Source: an uncultured Muribaculaceae bacterium (lineage in GTDB: Bacteria > Bacteroidota > Bacteroidia > Bacteroidales > Muribaculaceae). From it: DNA of 33,722 nt. The number at the start of each line of letters is the position of its first letter. The first letter of the stretch is position 1. The DNA lies in assembly GCA_910584125.1 (NCBI GenBank), contig CAJTXU010000030.1, positions 1 to 33,722 of the forward strand. Reading direction: 5' to 3'. The notes beneath the pieces are model-generated. The model was not told where the DNA came from. It did not search any database and saw nothing but the letters and a program-made list of their open reading frames with translations. Positions 1 through 7,949 of this stretch are shown piece after piece. Both the position numbers and the translations under genes were made by a program.

Positions 1-56
1 TCCCAGCTGTCGGGGATGTCGAATGGCAGTGTGAATTGCTGATAGTGGGGTTTATG
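1..56 (-). pseudogene. Possible hsdS (type I restriction specificity subunit) fragment, cut by the window edge
   Basis: The leftward frame from position 56 to the window edge encodes a peptide containing LPFDIPDSW. Such a P-F-[DE]-I-P-[DE]-x-W motif is typical of the start of a target-recognition domain in HsdS subunits of type I restriction-modification systems. A TGA stop (57-59) lies immediately upstream in frame and no start codon is visible, so this end of the gene is truncated or is a silent recombination cassette. Only 18 residues can be read, so the call rests on one motif. Confidence 0.4.
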
Positions 57-204
57 TCAAGTAGATGGGCGGAAAGACAGATTTGTCATTTCCATTCTAA
101 CACGAAACTGTCTTCTACTTGTCGTCTAATATCAGGGAATTCATAATCAACTTACCACACATTCGTATTTATGACCTGTAAAGGAAGACAGTCTTATATC
201 GGGG

Positions 205-397
205 CAGAGCCAAAGTTCCGTGGAAGGAAGCTGTACAAGAGATCCGGGAGCCTGTAGGGTCGCGGCCTGCCGCGACTTGCATCACCCCAAATAAGTCGCG
301 ACAGGTCGCGACCCTACTGTTGCCACACCTCCCGGGCTGTCGCGACGGACAACCGTAGGACCTGTCAATCGATGAACGCCACGGAAGTTTGGCACTG
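205..397. repeat. Nested inverted-repeat element of about 190 bp
   Basis: Two nested inverted repeats share one centre. The inner arms are 254-278 and 293-317 (25 nt each, 2 mismatches, 14-nt loop) and are built from the GTCGCGAC-type word. The outer arms are 205-223 and 379-397 (19 nt each, 2 mismatches, containing CCAAA and TTCCGTGG). A short CCGGGAG/CTCCCGG pair lies between them. No open reading frame is contained. The layout fits a non-autonomous palindromic element (REP- or MITE-like) or a structured RNA. I see no second copy in this window. The rest of the gene-free stretch 57-438 shows nothing else I can name. Confidence 0.6.
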
Positions 398-438
398 TTC
401 CCTTAAATTTTGAGACTGTCGAAGACTGCGAGCAAGTT

Positions 439-1209
439 TCAGCTGAGCAGCGACGTGCGGTCGCGATAGGAATAGTAGCCGCCGGAGGTCACGATGACAT
501 GGTCGATCAGAGACATCTCGCACGCGGAGCAGGCGGTTCTCATCTTGCGGGTTATGTTATCGTCCTGGGGCGACGGAATGAGAATCCCCGACGGGTGGTT
601 GTGGCATATCACTATGCTTTGGGTGTAAGACACTATTGCCACCTTCATCATCTTCTTTATGTCGGCGACAACCGTCGTGCCGCCCCCTTCTCCTACTTTC
701 TGAAGACCGATCACATGATTGGAGTTGTTGAGAAGTATCACCCACATCTCCTCATGAGGCAGGTTGCCGATGCGATGCCGCATAAGATTGAAGATATCGG
801 TCGAGCTTTTGATCTGAGGCCTCTCCCCTACCTTCTCGTTGCCGTATCGGCGCACAATCTCCATCACAGCCTCTATCTGGAGGGCCTTGGACTCTCCGAC
901 ACCCTTGAACATCTTGAGCTGTTCGTGCGTCTTGCGCTCGAGATTGAGCAGCAGGCCGTCGTTCATCCGCATCATGTCGCGGCAGAGCTGGGTCACGGGA
1001 TATCCCGGCGTGCCCACGCGCAGTATTATGGCGAAAAGATCGGCCGTCGATAGAGACGATATGCCATAGCGCAACGCTCGTTCGCGTGGACGGTCATCGG
1101 CCGACATTTCCTTGACTGTCAGAGGTTGCTGTTCGGCCGGGCAAGTGTATGGCAAGGGTTCAGCACCGGCGGGAGTGAAGCCACTGCAAGTATCGGGATT
1201 ATTTTCCAT
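439..1209 (-). CDS. radC: RadC family protein (JAB/MPN+ domain, UPF0758)
   Basis: This is a 256-residue RadC-family protein. Residues 31-50 carry the family's N-terminal motif (DDRPRERALRYG). A helix-hairpin-helix segment (KGVGESKALQIEAV) lies near residues 102-116. The C-terminal domain has the JAMM metal-binding signature H203-x-H205-P-S-G followed by D216, so the catalytic-type residues are intact. The first 30 residues are an extension beyond the usual family start; no internal Met matches the canonical start better. Despite the name, the cellular function of RadC proteins is unsettled, and a role in recombination repair is not well supported. It is the last gene of a leftward run after efp and the glycosyltransferase, with a 25-nt gap. 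Confidence 0.9.
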   Translation of the reverse strand: MENNPDTCSGFTPAGAEPLPYTCPAEQQPLTVKEMSADDRPRERALRYGISSLSTADLFAIILRVGTPGYPVTQLCRDMMRMNDGLLLNLERKTHEQLKMFKGVGESKALQIEAVMEIVRRYGNEKVGERPQIKSSTDIFNLMRHRIGNLPHEEMWVILLNNSNHVIGLQKVGEGGGTTVVADIKKMMKVAIVSYTQSIVICHNHPSGILIPSPQDDNITRKMRTACSACEMSLIDHVIVTSGGYYSYRDRTSLLS

Positions 1210-1234
1210 GGCCCTTAGAGGTAATGAGGTTGGT

Positions 1235-2281
1235 TCAGAGTTTTTCGTTCTTTCCCTTGCGGATCTCGATTTCCTCGCTTATGTCGCGGCCTTTGCCGAG
1301 GATTATCTTGCGGACATAGGCCTTGATGAATCCGGTGCCGTATCCGAGCAGCTGGACCATGGCGGCAGCCACGCCGAGAAAGGCGATGCGCAGATTACGC
1401 TCCGCAAGAAGAGCTCCTACCCACAAAGCGACGATATAGACGAGCAGGGGAATCAGCAGCCATTTGCAGAAGAAGGAACCGACCACAAGAGCAACGGCCC
1501 CGAGCGTGAACACAGCCGGCAGCCAGTGCACGAGCTTCATCGAGCCGGGGTAAAGGAGCTCGAGCGTGATCCGCGACATGCCGAACACATGCACCTGACG
1601 CCAGAACTTCCGGAGGTTGCCGCGTCGCTTGTGATAGACGTACACATCGGGAAACAGTGTGATCGAGAATCCTGCGAGACGTATGCGTGTGGACATGTCG
1701 ATGTCTTCGCTGAACATCTCGCGGAATCCGCCGACCATGTCGTAGACCTCGCGTGAGAAACCCATATTGAACGTCCGCGGAGTGAACTTCTCCATCGAGA
1801 CCTTGCCGCCGCGAATGCCGCCGGTGGTCAGAAACGACGTCATAGCGAAATTGATGGCCTTCTGGGTCGGGGTGAACGAATCGTGCGCCGCATCGGGGCC
1901 TCCGAAGCAGTCGACGGGTGTCGCCGCCAGACTACGCCGTAACGAGGCTATGTAACCGGGGGGCAGAATGCAGTCAGAGTCGACGAAGATGAAGAAATCT
2001 CCGTCGGCTCTGACAATGCCGTAGTTGCGGGCGATGCTGCGCCCTTCGTTTTCCTTGCGGTAATATTTGAGTCTGAGACAGTCGTGTCCCCTCGCCGCGA
2101 GCGTGCCGTCGGGCAGCGCGTCGCATTCGAGGCAGGGCACCGTAGACCCGTCCTCGACCAATATGATCTCGAACCCGGAGTCGGTCTGCGCCTCAAGGCT
2201 CGCCAGAAGTTCGGCGACCTCGTCGGGCCTGTTGTACACAGGCACTATTATCGAGAACAGGATATCGTCCGGATTCTTCAT
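1235..2281 (-). CDS. Family 2 (GT-A fold) glycosyltransferase with C-terminal membrane segments
   Basis: This is a 348-residue protein. The N-terminal GT-A fold starts with FSIIVPVYNRPDEV (residues 9-22), and VEDGS follows at 42-46. The metal/nucleotide-sugar motif is D101-S-D103 and an acceptor-side E192-D193 motif follows. Residues 252-292 form two hydrophobic segments and residues 299-318 a third, so the enzyme probably sits at the cytoplasmic membrane and acts on a lipid-linked or polysaccharide acceptor. Neither donor nor acceptor can be read from the sequence. It lies 12 nt downstream of efp and 25 nt upstream of radC on the same strand, so co-transcription is likely. No polysaccharide cluster surrounds it. 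Confidence 0.88.
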   Translation of the reverse strand: MKNPDDILFSIIVPVYNRPDEVAELLASLEAQTDSGFEIILVEDGSTVPCLECDALPDGTLAARGHDCLRLKYYRKENEGRSIARNYGIVRADGDFFIFVDSDCILPPGYIASLRRSLAATPVDCFGGPDAAHDSFTPTQKAINFAMTSFLTTGGIRGGKVSMEKFTPRTFNMGFSREVYDMVGGFREMFSEDIDMSTRIRLAGFSITLFPDVYVYHKRRGNLRKFWRQVHVFGMSRITLELLYPGSMKLVHWLPAVFTLGAVALVVGSFFCKWLLIPLLVYIVALWVGALLAERNLRIAFLGVAAAMVQLLGYGTGFIKAYVRKIILGKGRDISEEIEIRKGKNEKL

Positions 2282-2293
2282 GACGATGCGGGC

Positions 2294-2860
2294 TTAAGCC
2301 TTCACGCGGCCCACATAGCTGCCGTCGCGGGTGTCGACCTCGATGAGCTCTCCCTCGTTGATGAAGAGAGGCACCTTGACTGTCGCGCCTGTCTCCACGG
2401 TGGCGGGCTTGAGCGTGTTGGTGGCGGTGTCGCCCTTGAGGCCCGGCTCGGTGTATGTGATCTTGAGCACAGTCTTCATAGGCATCTCGGCATAAAGCAC
2501 GGTGTTGGACGAAGCGTCCGAAACGACCTCGACAGTGTCACCCTCCTTCATGTATGCGGCGCCGGTCACGAGCTCCTTGCTGATGGGGATCTGCTCGAAA
2601 GTCTCGTTGTTCATGAAGATATCGTCCTCGCCGTCGGCATAGAGATACTGATAGGGGCGGCGCTCCACGCGCACGTCCTCGAGCTTCTCGCCGATGTTGA
2701 AGCGGCGCTCGATCACGCGGCCGTCAACGACGTCCTTGAGCTTGGTGCGCATGAAGGTATTGCCCTTGCCGGGCTTCACATGGAGGAACTCCACGCAGAA
2801 ATAGAGACGGCCGTCGAGACGGATGCAGGTGCCGTTCTTGATGTCTTGAGCGTTCATCAT
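2294..2860 (-). CDS. efp: Translation elongation factor P
   Basis: This 188-residue protein is full length for EF-P, which binds between the P and E sites of the ribosome and relieves stalling at polyproline stretches. The N-terminal KOW-like domain contains HVKPGKGNTF (residues 27-36). K32 corresponds to the tip lysine that is modified in E. coli and other bacteria. The OB-fold domains follow. The start at 2860 gives MMNAQD; the second Met is an equally possible start. It is the first gene of the leftward run efp - glycosyltransferase - radC, with a consensus promoter about 90 nt upstream. No epmA/epmB-type modification gene is visible here. Confidence 0.96.
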   Translation of the reverse strand: MMNAQDIKNGTCIRLDGRLYFCVEFLHVKPGKGNTFMRTKLKDVVDGRVIERRFNIGEKLEDVRVERRPYQYLYADGEDDIFMNNETFEQIPISKELVTGAAYMKEGDTVEVVSDASSNTVLYAEMPMKTVLKITYTEPGLKGDTATNTLKPATVETGATVKVPLFINEGELIEVDTRDGSYVGRVKA

Positions 2861-2947
2861 TGCTGTAAATGTCTATATATTTTATTAGAATTGTCTGTCT
2901 ATTCCAATAGAGCCGCCGCCGCTTGTGGCTGACGGCCATTGGTGTTG

Positions 2948-2978
2948 CAAAGTTACAAAAAAATTTCTACCTATGAAA
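2948..2978 (-). promoter_or_regulatory. Bacteroidota-type promoter of the efp operon
   Basis: On the minus strand a perfect -7 box TAACTTTG (2948-2955) is preceded by 19 nt and TTTC (2975-2978), one base off the TTTG -33 consensus. It points at efp with a leader of roughly 80 nt. Confidence 0.75.
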
Positions 2979-3056
2979 ACATTCGGGCCATAACGGAAGC
3001 CGAAAGAGACAAAATAGCCCTTATCAACAAAAAATTCGGGGATAAAAAGGCATAAA

Positions 3057-3088
3057 TTTGTATGGTTGGGAAATTTTTGTTAATTTTG
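3057..3088 (+). promoter_or_regulatory. Consensus Bacteroidota promoter of rpmH
   Basis: TTTG (3057-3060), 20 nt, then TAATTTTG (3081-3088) match the Bacteroidota primary-sigma consensus exactly. Expected initiation near 3094 gives rpmH a leader of about 95 nt. Confidence 0.85.
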
Positions 3089-3103
3089 CGTCCGAATGCC
3101 GAA

Positions 3104-3119
3104 ATGCGTCCGGACGCAT
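3104..3119 (+). other. Palindrome in the rpmH leader
   Basis: ATGCGTCCGGACGCAT is a perfect 16-nt palindrome about 10 nt after the predicted transcription start of rpmH. It would fold into a short hairpin at the 5' end of the transcript. It may stabilise the RNA, or it may be an operator. No partner is known to me. Confidence 0.4.
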
Positions 3120-3188
3120 CAGGCGCGGCAAGCGCGGCCGTCATGCCGCATGAGCCGGAATTTGCAAATTTAAAAACATAAGAATAAA

Positions 3189-3344
3189 ATGAAAAGGACT
3201 TTTCAACCCTCAAGACGCAGAAGAATCAACAAGCACGGTTTTCGTTTGAGAATGGCCACAAAGAAGGGCCGTCAGGTTCTCGCCCGCCGTCGCGCCAAAG
3301 GCCGTGTTCGCCTTACGGTTTCCGACCACATGTCGTGCAAGTGA
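3189..3344 (+). CDS. rpmH: 50S ribosomal protein L34
   Basis: This 51-codon gene encodes a very basic protein beginning MKRTFQPSRRRRINKHGF and continuing RMATKKGRQVLARRRAKGR, the unmistakable L34 pattern. L34 is a small protein of the large ribosomal subunit that contacts 23S rRNA. L34 usually ends within a few residues of the LARRRAKGR block; here the tail VRLTVSDHMSCK is slightly longer, as is common in Bacteroidota. It has a consensus promoter and a leader of about 95 nt, and is followed at once by a strong terminator, so it is monocistronic. The usual rpmH neighbours of other phyla (rnpA, dnaA) are absent, which is normal in this phylum. Confidence 0.97.
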   Translation: MKRTFQPSRRRRINKHGFRLRMATKKGRQVLARRRAKGRVRLTVSDHMSCK

Positions 3345-3374
3345 TCACGCCACAGGCTGATTCGCGTAAAAATA

Positions 3375-3406
3375 AACTCCGCAGGGCCCTGCGGAGTTAT
3401 TTTTTT
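3375..3406 (+). terminator. Bidirectional intrinsic terminator between rpmH and the GH3 gene
   Basis: Positions 3375-3398 are a perfect 24-nt palindrome (half-site AACTCCGCAGGG) followed by a T-run at 3400-3406. On the other strand the stem is followed by TTTATTTTT. It lies between convergent genes and can serve both. Confidence 0.88.
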
Positions 3407-3451
3407 GCCTTAGCCCCAATTTGACCTTTCCCCAATCACCCAACCACCCAA

Positions 3452-4645
3452 TCACCTCCTCAACCTGCGCGCTATGGTGTCGGCCTGCGCCGAGCCGAGA
3501 CTCCCGGCGTCGACAGGCGCGCGCCGGCGTGCGCGGCGGTCGAGTCCGAGCAGGTATTTATAGAAGAGTATGCGGCGCACATGCGCGTCGATCGTCTCCT
3601 CGGCGATTTCTCCCGATCCGACGGCGGCCACTACATCCTCGATTTCCCGGCGCGTGCTTGTCGGAGCCACTATGATATCGGCGCCGGCCTTGATGGCTTC
3701 GACCGAACCGAGGCCCTCGGCGCCTTTCATGTTGATGGCGTCGGTGAGCACCAGGCCGCTGAATCCGAGGTCGTCGCGCAGCAGGTCGGTGATAACCGTG
3801 CGCGACATGGCCGCCGGGCGCATCTCCGAGTCAATCGACGGCACGGCGAGATGCCCCACCATGATGCCCGACAAGCGCTGTTCGATCCATTTGCGGAAGG
3901 GATAGAGATCGATGGAGTCCATCTCGTTGAGGCTCCTCTCAATCACGCCCTTGCCCTTATGCGAATCGGCCGAGACAGAGCCATGGCCCGGGAAGTGCTT
4001 GGCGACGCTCACCACGTCGCCGTCTTCGAGTCCGCGCGCATACGCGAGTGCGAGGTCGGCCACACGGCGCGGGTCGTCGCCATACGAACGGCGGCGCATG
4101 AAACCGCCCGGCACGCTGACATCTACCACCGGGCCGAGCACCATGTTGATGCCCAGCAGGCGGCATTCGCGGGCAAGCTCACGACCATAGTCATACATCA
4201 GCTGGTCGTCGACGCCCGGGCTGATCGACTGGTTGTCGGGAAACTGCGGCGCGTCGGCGAGACGCATGGCCAGCCCCCACTCGGCGTCGATGGCGACGAA
4301 CGCGCCGACGCCCGCGGCGCCCGACAGTGTGTCGGCTATCGCCGTGGCGCCACGCACGTCTCCCTTCAGCAGCACGACTCCGCCGATGCTGCTGTCGGCA
4401 TATTCGCGCACCTGGCGCAGCGTCCAGTAGTCGGCGGATGCATAAAGCGCCGGCATGAACATCTGCGACACTTTATGCCGCAGGGTCATGCCCGCGCTCA
4501 CTGAGTCGGCCCAGGCCTGCGCCTCGGCCGTGATGTCGGCCACCTCGGGGGCGGTGTCGGCCGGTTCCGGCGCGGCGGGCTTCCGGCCGCCGCATGACGC
4601 GGCGACTACGAGAAGAGCCACAAGCCAGAACCAGTCGCGTGTCAT
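3452..4645 (-). CDS. Glycoside hydrolase family 3 lipoprotein, NagZ-like beta-N-acetylhexosaminidase
   Basis: This 397-residue enzyme has a lipoprotein signal (hydrophobic residues 5-16, VAAS then C18). The GH3 N-terminal barrel carries KHFPGHG (216-222) and the D227-S-H229 loop, which is the hallmark Asp-His dyad of the beta-N-acetylglucosaminidase branch of GH3. The nucleophile is D302 in LVLTDAINMKG. This predicts cleavage of GlcNAc-anhydroMurNAc or related peptidoglycan turnover products, or of other beta-GlcNAc, in the periplasm. Many Bacteroidota homologues are fused to a beta-lactamase-like domain; this one is a stand-alone barrel. Its start overlaps the stop of the 5'-nucleotidase gene by 4 nt, so the two are translationally coupled. 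Substrate is inferred from family motifs only. Confidence 0.9.
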   Translation of the reverse strand: MTRDWFWLVALLVVAASCGGRKPAAPEPADTAPEVADITAEAQAWADSVSAGMTLRHKVSQMFMPALYASADYWTLRQVREYADSSIGGVVLLKGDVRGATAIADTLSGAAGVGAFVAIDAEWGLAMRLADAPQFPDNQSISPGVDDQLMYDYGRELARECRLLGINMVLGPVVDVSVPGGFMRRRSYGDDPRRVADLALAYARGLEDGDVVSVAKHFPGHGSVSADSHKGKGVIERSLNEMDSIDLYPFRKWIEQRLSGIMVGHLAVPSIDSEMRPAAMSRTVITDLLRDDLGFSGLVLTDAINMKGAEGLGSVEAIKAGADIIVAPTSTRREIEDVVAAVGSGEIAEETIDAHVRRILFYKYLLGLDRRARRRAPVDAGSLGSAQADTIARRLRR

Positions 4646-6204
4646 TCGGTCATATCATATTTCACATCTTTGATGAACCGGGGCGAAGAATCCGCCTGGA
4701 CGGGAAGCCCGAGGCGGGTCATGTCATAGAGGTATTCGAGTATCCGGACGCTCACCTCGCGGTCGTCGCGCCAGATCTCGCGGTGACGCTTCATGGGCGT
4801 CATGTCGTCGTTGCCGTTGGCCACATAGTCGATTGTCGAGACCACATAGGCCGAGTCGGGGTCGATGTCCGCTCCGTCGAGCAGCATCCGCTCCATCCGG
4901 CCTGCGCTGTCGGTCACGACACGCACCTCCGAGCTGACTGCCTCTCCCCCCTTGGGCGCGACGATGCGCATGGTCTCCAGCAGGTCGCGGCCCGCGATCT
5001 CGATGAGCCTCATGCGGTTGGAGAATGGGAATGTCGAGAGCATCTGCCCCTCGGTGACGGCTCCGCGGACCATGGGCTGGCGTATGCCGCCGACATTCAT
5101 CATGCCGAAGGCCACTGGCGCCACCTGAACGCCGGCGCGCCGCAGGCTGTCGGCCACCTGACGTCCGAACCGCGCGGCGAAATCGCCCGTCCAGTTGGCG
5201 TATGGCCCGACCTCGCGGCCGTTCTCCATCTCGACCTCCGACCATGCCACGACATGCGAGTTGACCGAGTCGACCACATGCCGGTAGGGAGCCAGGAAGT
5301 CGCGCATCTCCCGCGAATAGGCCGAGGGCTCGAAGCGGTCGGTGACGGGGATGTATTCGTAATCGATGTTGCGGTTGCCGAAATCAGACAGGTCGAGCTT
5401 TATGTAGCCGACATTGCGGCCATATTTGCCGGTCTGGGCGACGAGCACGTCGCGTCCGGCGGCGTTCTTTATCCAATACGGCGTCTTGTCGGGCGTCTTG
5501 GGGTCGACGAACGTATGCGAGTGCCCGCCGATTATTATGTCGATGTCCTTGCTGGCCCGGGCCAGAGCCAGGTCGTCGGTTTTGCAGTTCGACACTCTGT
5601 ATCCGATATGCGTCACGGCCACGACCAGATCGCATCCCTTGCGCTTGAGCTCGGCTGCCGTCGCGTTGGCGGTGTCGATTACGTCCTTGAATTTCATCCC
5701 CGCGTAATTTTCCTCGGATATGAGGCTCGTCGGGTCGACGTTCAGACCGATGAATCCGACCTTGCGGCCCTCTATCTTCTTGATGACGTAGGGTCTGAAG
5801 AGTCCGGCGGCGGGAGTGTCCGAGAAGTCGTAGTTGGCCGACAGGCGGTCGGCCTTGACGCCCTTCCAGTGGCGGGCGAGCTCGTCGAGTCCGTTGTCGA
5901 ACTCATGGTTGCCGAGGATGCGGATGTCGTAATCCATCATGTTGAAGAGCGGATATTCCACATCTCCACCGAAGAACTTGAAATAAAGCGTGCCCTGCAC
6001 CATGTCGCCGGCGTCTATGAGCAGCACGTTCTTCTCCGCCTTTCTCACCGAGTCGACAATCGCCTTGCGCTGCAGAATGCCGCCGACGCCAGAGGCATCG
6101 GGGTCGATGTTGGAATGCGTATCATTGGTGTGCAGAAGCACAAGGCTCTGCGCCGCTGCCTGGAGGCAGAGGAACAGAGCCATAGCTGTCAGTATCTTTT
6201 TCAT
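4642..6204 (-). CDS. Periplasmic 5'-nucleotidase / metallophosphoesterase (UshA-like, two domains)
   Basis: This 520-residue protein has a signal peptide (MKKILTAMALFLCLQAAAQ). The metallophosphoesterase domain shows N-D-T-H (27-30), DAGDMVQG (64-71), GNHEFDNG (98-105), a VTHIG motif and GHSH, together the full dimetal site. The C-terminal 5'-nucleotidase domain shows NVGGIR and FPFSN, the substrate-binding half that stacks the base. Expected activity is dephosphorylation of nucleotides or UDP-sugars outside the inner membrane for nucleoside salvage. In some Bacteroidota the two domains are encoded by adjacent genes; here they are one chain. It is 15 nt downstream of gpmI and overlaps the GH3 gene by 4 nt. 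The exact substrate cannot be read. Confidence 0.92.
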   Translation of the reverse strand: MKKILTAMALFLCLQAAAQSLVLLHTNDTHSNIDPDASGVGGILQRKAIVDSVRKAEKNVLLIDAGDMVQGTLYFKFFGGDVEYPLFNMMDYDIRILGNHEFDNGLDELARHWKGVKADRLSANYDFSDTPAAGLFRPYVIKKIEGRKVGFIGLNVDPTSLISEENYAGMKFKDVIDTANATAAELKRKGCDLVVAVTHIGYRVSNCKTDDLALARASKDIDIIIGGHSHTFVDPKTPDKTPYWIKNAAGRDVLVAQTGKYGRNVGYIKLDLSDFGNRNIDYEYIPVTDRFEPSAYSREMRDFLAPYRHVVDSVNSHVVAWSEVEMENGREVGPYANWTGDFAARFGRQVADSLRRAGVQVAPVAFGMMNVGGIRQPMVRGAVTEGQMLSTFPFSNRMRLIEIAGRDLLETMRIVAPKGGEAVSSEVRVVTDSAGRMERMLLDGADIDPDSAYVVSTIDYVANGNDDMTPMKRHREIWRDDREVSVRILEYLYDMTRLGLPVQADSSPRFIKDVKYDMTE

Positions 6205-6219
6205 TATGTCTACATGTGG

Positions 6220-7752
6220 CTACATGTGCGTTGGTTGCGGTCTGAACTCGATGAGGTTCCTGCCGGTCATCTCGGCGGGCTGCGGCAGACCCATCAGCTT
6301 GAGCAGCGAGGGAGCCACGTCGGCGAGGCGGCCGTTCTCAAGCTTCGCGTCGCGGTGCGAGCCTACATAGATGAAGGGCACGGGGTTGAGCGAGTGGGCG
6401 GTGTTGGGGGTGCCGTCGGCGTTGAGGGCATGGTCGGCGTTGCCGTGGTCGGCGATGATCACCGTCTCGTAGCCGTGGGCGCGGGCTGCGTCGACAACCT
6501 TCTCGACACAGGTGTCGAGCGTGGCGACAGCCTTCTGGATCGCCTCGTAGACGCCGGTGTGGCCCACCATGTCGCCGTTGGCGAAATTGACCACGATGAA
6601 GTCGAACTTCTCCGAGTCGATGGCGGCCACGAGCTTTTCGGTCACTTCGGGGGCGCTCATCTCGGGCTGCAGGTCGTAGGTCGCCACCTTGGGCGAGGGC
6701 ACGAGGATACGCTCCTCGCCGGCAAACTCCTTCTCGCGGCCGCCGTTGAAGAAGAATGTCACATGCGCGTATTTCTCTGTCTCGGCGATATGGAGCTGGG
6801 TCTTGCCGTTGGCTGACAGATACTCGGCGAGCGTCTCGGGCACGTCGCTCTTGTTGAAGAGGATCCTGACGCCCTTGAACGAGTCGTCGTAGGGGGTCAT
6901 GCAGTAGTACTGCAGGTCGGGGATGGGGTTCATGCCGTCCTCGCTGTGCTGTGTGAGCACGGTGGTGAGCTCCTTGGCGCGGTCGTTGCGGTAGTTGAAG
7001 AATATCACGACGTGTCCGGCGCCGATGCGTCCGTCGACACGGTCGTTGACTATGGGCTTGATGAACTCGTCGGTCACGCCCTCCGCATACGACTCCTCGA
7101 CGGCGGCGATCACGTTGTCGGCGTGCTTGCCCTCGCCGTATACGAGAAGGTTGTATGCCTCCTTGAGGCGTTCCCAGCGTTTGTCGCGGTCCATAGCGTA
7201 GTAGCGGCCGATCACCGAGGCGATGACGCCGGCGCTCTTGGCGCAGTGCGCCTCGACCTCGCGCAGGAAGCCCGCACCGCTCTTGGGGTCGGTGTCACGT
7301 CCGTCCATGAATGCATGCAGATAGACCTTGTCGAGGCCGTATGCCTTGGCGGTGTCGCAGAGTGCGTAGAGGTGGTCGAGCGACGAGTGTACGCCGCCGG
7401 CCGACGTCAGGCCCATGAAGTGGATGGGCACGTTGTGGTCGCGGGCGTAGCTGAACGCCTCCTTGATCTCGGGATTTTCGGCGAACGAGCCGTCGGCGAT
7501 GGCGCGGTTGATCTTCACGAGGTCCTGATAGACCACGCGGCCCGCACCGATGTTGAGGTGTCCCACCTCCGAGTTGCCCATCTGGCCGTCGGGCAGACCG
7601 ACGTTCTCGCCGCTTGCCTCAAGCTGCGAGTGGGGGTAATCCTTCACCAGACTGTCCATGAAGGGCGTCGGCGTGTTGAAGATGGCATCGTCTTTCTGAT
7701 GGTCGCCGATGCCGTATCCGTCGAGGATGATGAGTAATGCTTTATTCGACAT
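6220..7752 (-). CDS. gpmI: 2,3-bisphosphoglycerate-independent phosphoglycerate mutase
   Basis: The product is 510 residues, the standard length for iPGM. It interconverts 3- and 2-phosphoglycerate in glycolysis and gluconeogenesis using two Mn2+ ions and a phosphoserine intermediate. Visible signatures are LDGYGIG (10-16, metal ligand Asp), QMGNS61EVGH with the catalytic serine, FMDGRDTDPKSG, and DHGNADHA near the C-terminus (metal ligands). It is the first gene of the leftward run gpmI - 5'-nucleotidase - GH3 and has a perfect promoter about 80 nt upstream. It is cytoplasmic and in good order. Confidence 0.97.
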   Translation of the reverse strand: MSNKALLIILDGYGIGDHQKDDAIFNTPTPFMDSLVKDYPHSQLEASGENVGLPDGQMGNSEVGHLNIGAGRVVYQDLVKINRAIADGSFAENPEIKEAFSYARDHNVPIHFMGLTSAGGVHSSLDHLYALCDTAKAYGLDKVYLHAFMDGRDTDPKSGAGFLREVEAHCAKSAGVIASVIGRYYAMDRDKRWERLKEAYNLLVYGEGKHADNVIAAVEESYAEGVTDEFIKPIVNDRVDGRIGAGHVVIFFNYRNDRAKELTTVLTQHSEDGMNPIPDLQYYCMTPYDDSFKGVRILFNKSDVPETLAEYLSANGKTQLHIAETEKYAHVTFFFNGGREKEFAGEERILVPSPKVATYDLQPEMSAPEVTEKLVAAIDSEKFDFIVVNFANGDMVGHTGVYEAIQKAVATLDTCVEKVVDAARAHGYETVIIADHGNADHALNADGTPNTAHSLNPVPFIYVGSHRDAKLENGRLADVAPSLLKLMGLPQPAEMTGRNLIEFRPQPTHM

Positions 7753-7832
7753 TGTAAGTATGTAGAGTTTTTATCTTCACGAGTCTCTGTATCACAAACG
7801 TGCGGCGCCGGGCCACAGTTGCAACCGGAATG

Positions 7833-7864
7833 CAAAATTAACAAAAAAATCCCGAGTAGGCAAA
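7833..7864 (-). promoter_or_regulatory. Consensus promoter of the gpmI operon
   Basis: On the minus strand, TTTG (7861-7864), 20 nt, then TAATTTTG (7833-7840). This is an exact match to the Bacteroidota consensus. Confidence 0.85.
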
Positions 7865-7885
7865 AATAGTTTAAACAGCGCCCCT

Positions 7886-7919
7886 AAAAAGCGAAGTCCG
7901 ACCCCGCTGGGGGCCGGAC
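7886..7919 (-). terminator. Intrinsic terminator of rplS
   Basis: On the minus strand a GC-rich stem (7896-7919, GTCCG..CGGAC with an inner CCCC/GGGG) is followed by TTCGC and a T5 run (7886-7890). It lies 30 nt after the rplS stop codon. Confidence 0.8.
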
Positions 7920-7949
7920 CTGTGTGTATCTGTGTCGAGAAATGTCCGA

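Noticed and set aside
4594..6816. Long open frame on the plus strand (about 740 codons)
   Set aside because: It runs antisense to the 5'-nucleotidase and gpmI genes, which have intact family motifs. Its His/Val/Asp-rich composition is the usual mirror of GC-rich coding sequence.
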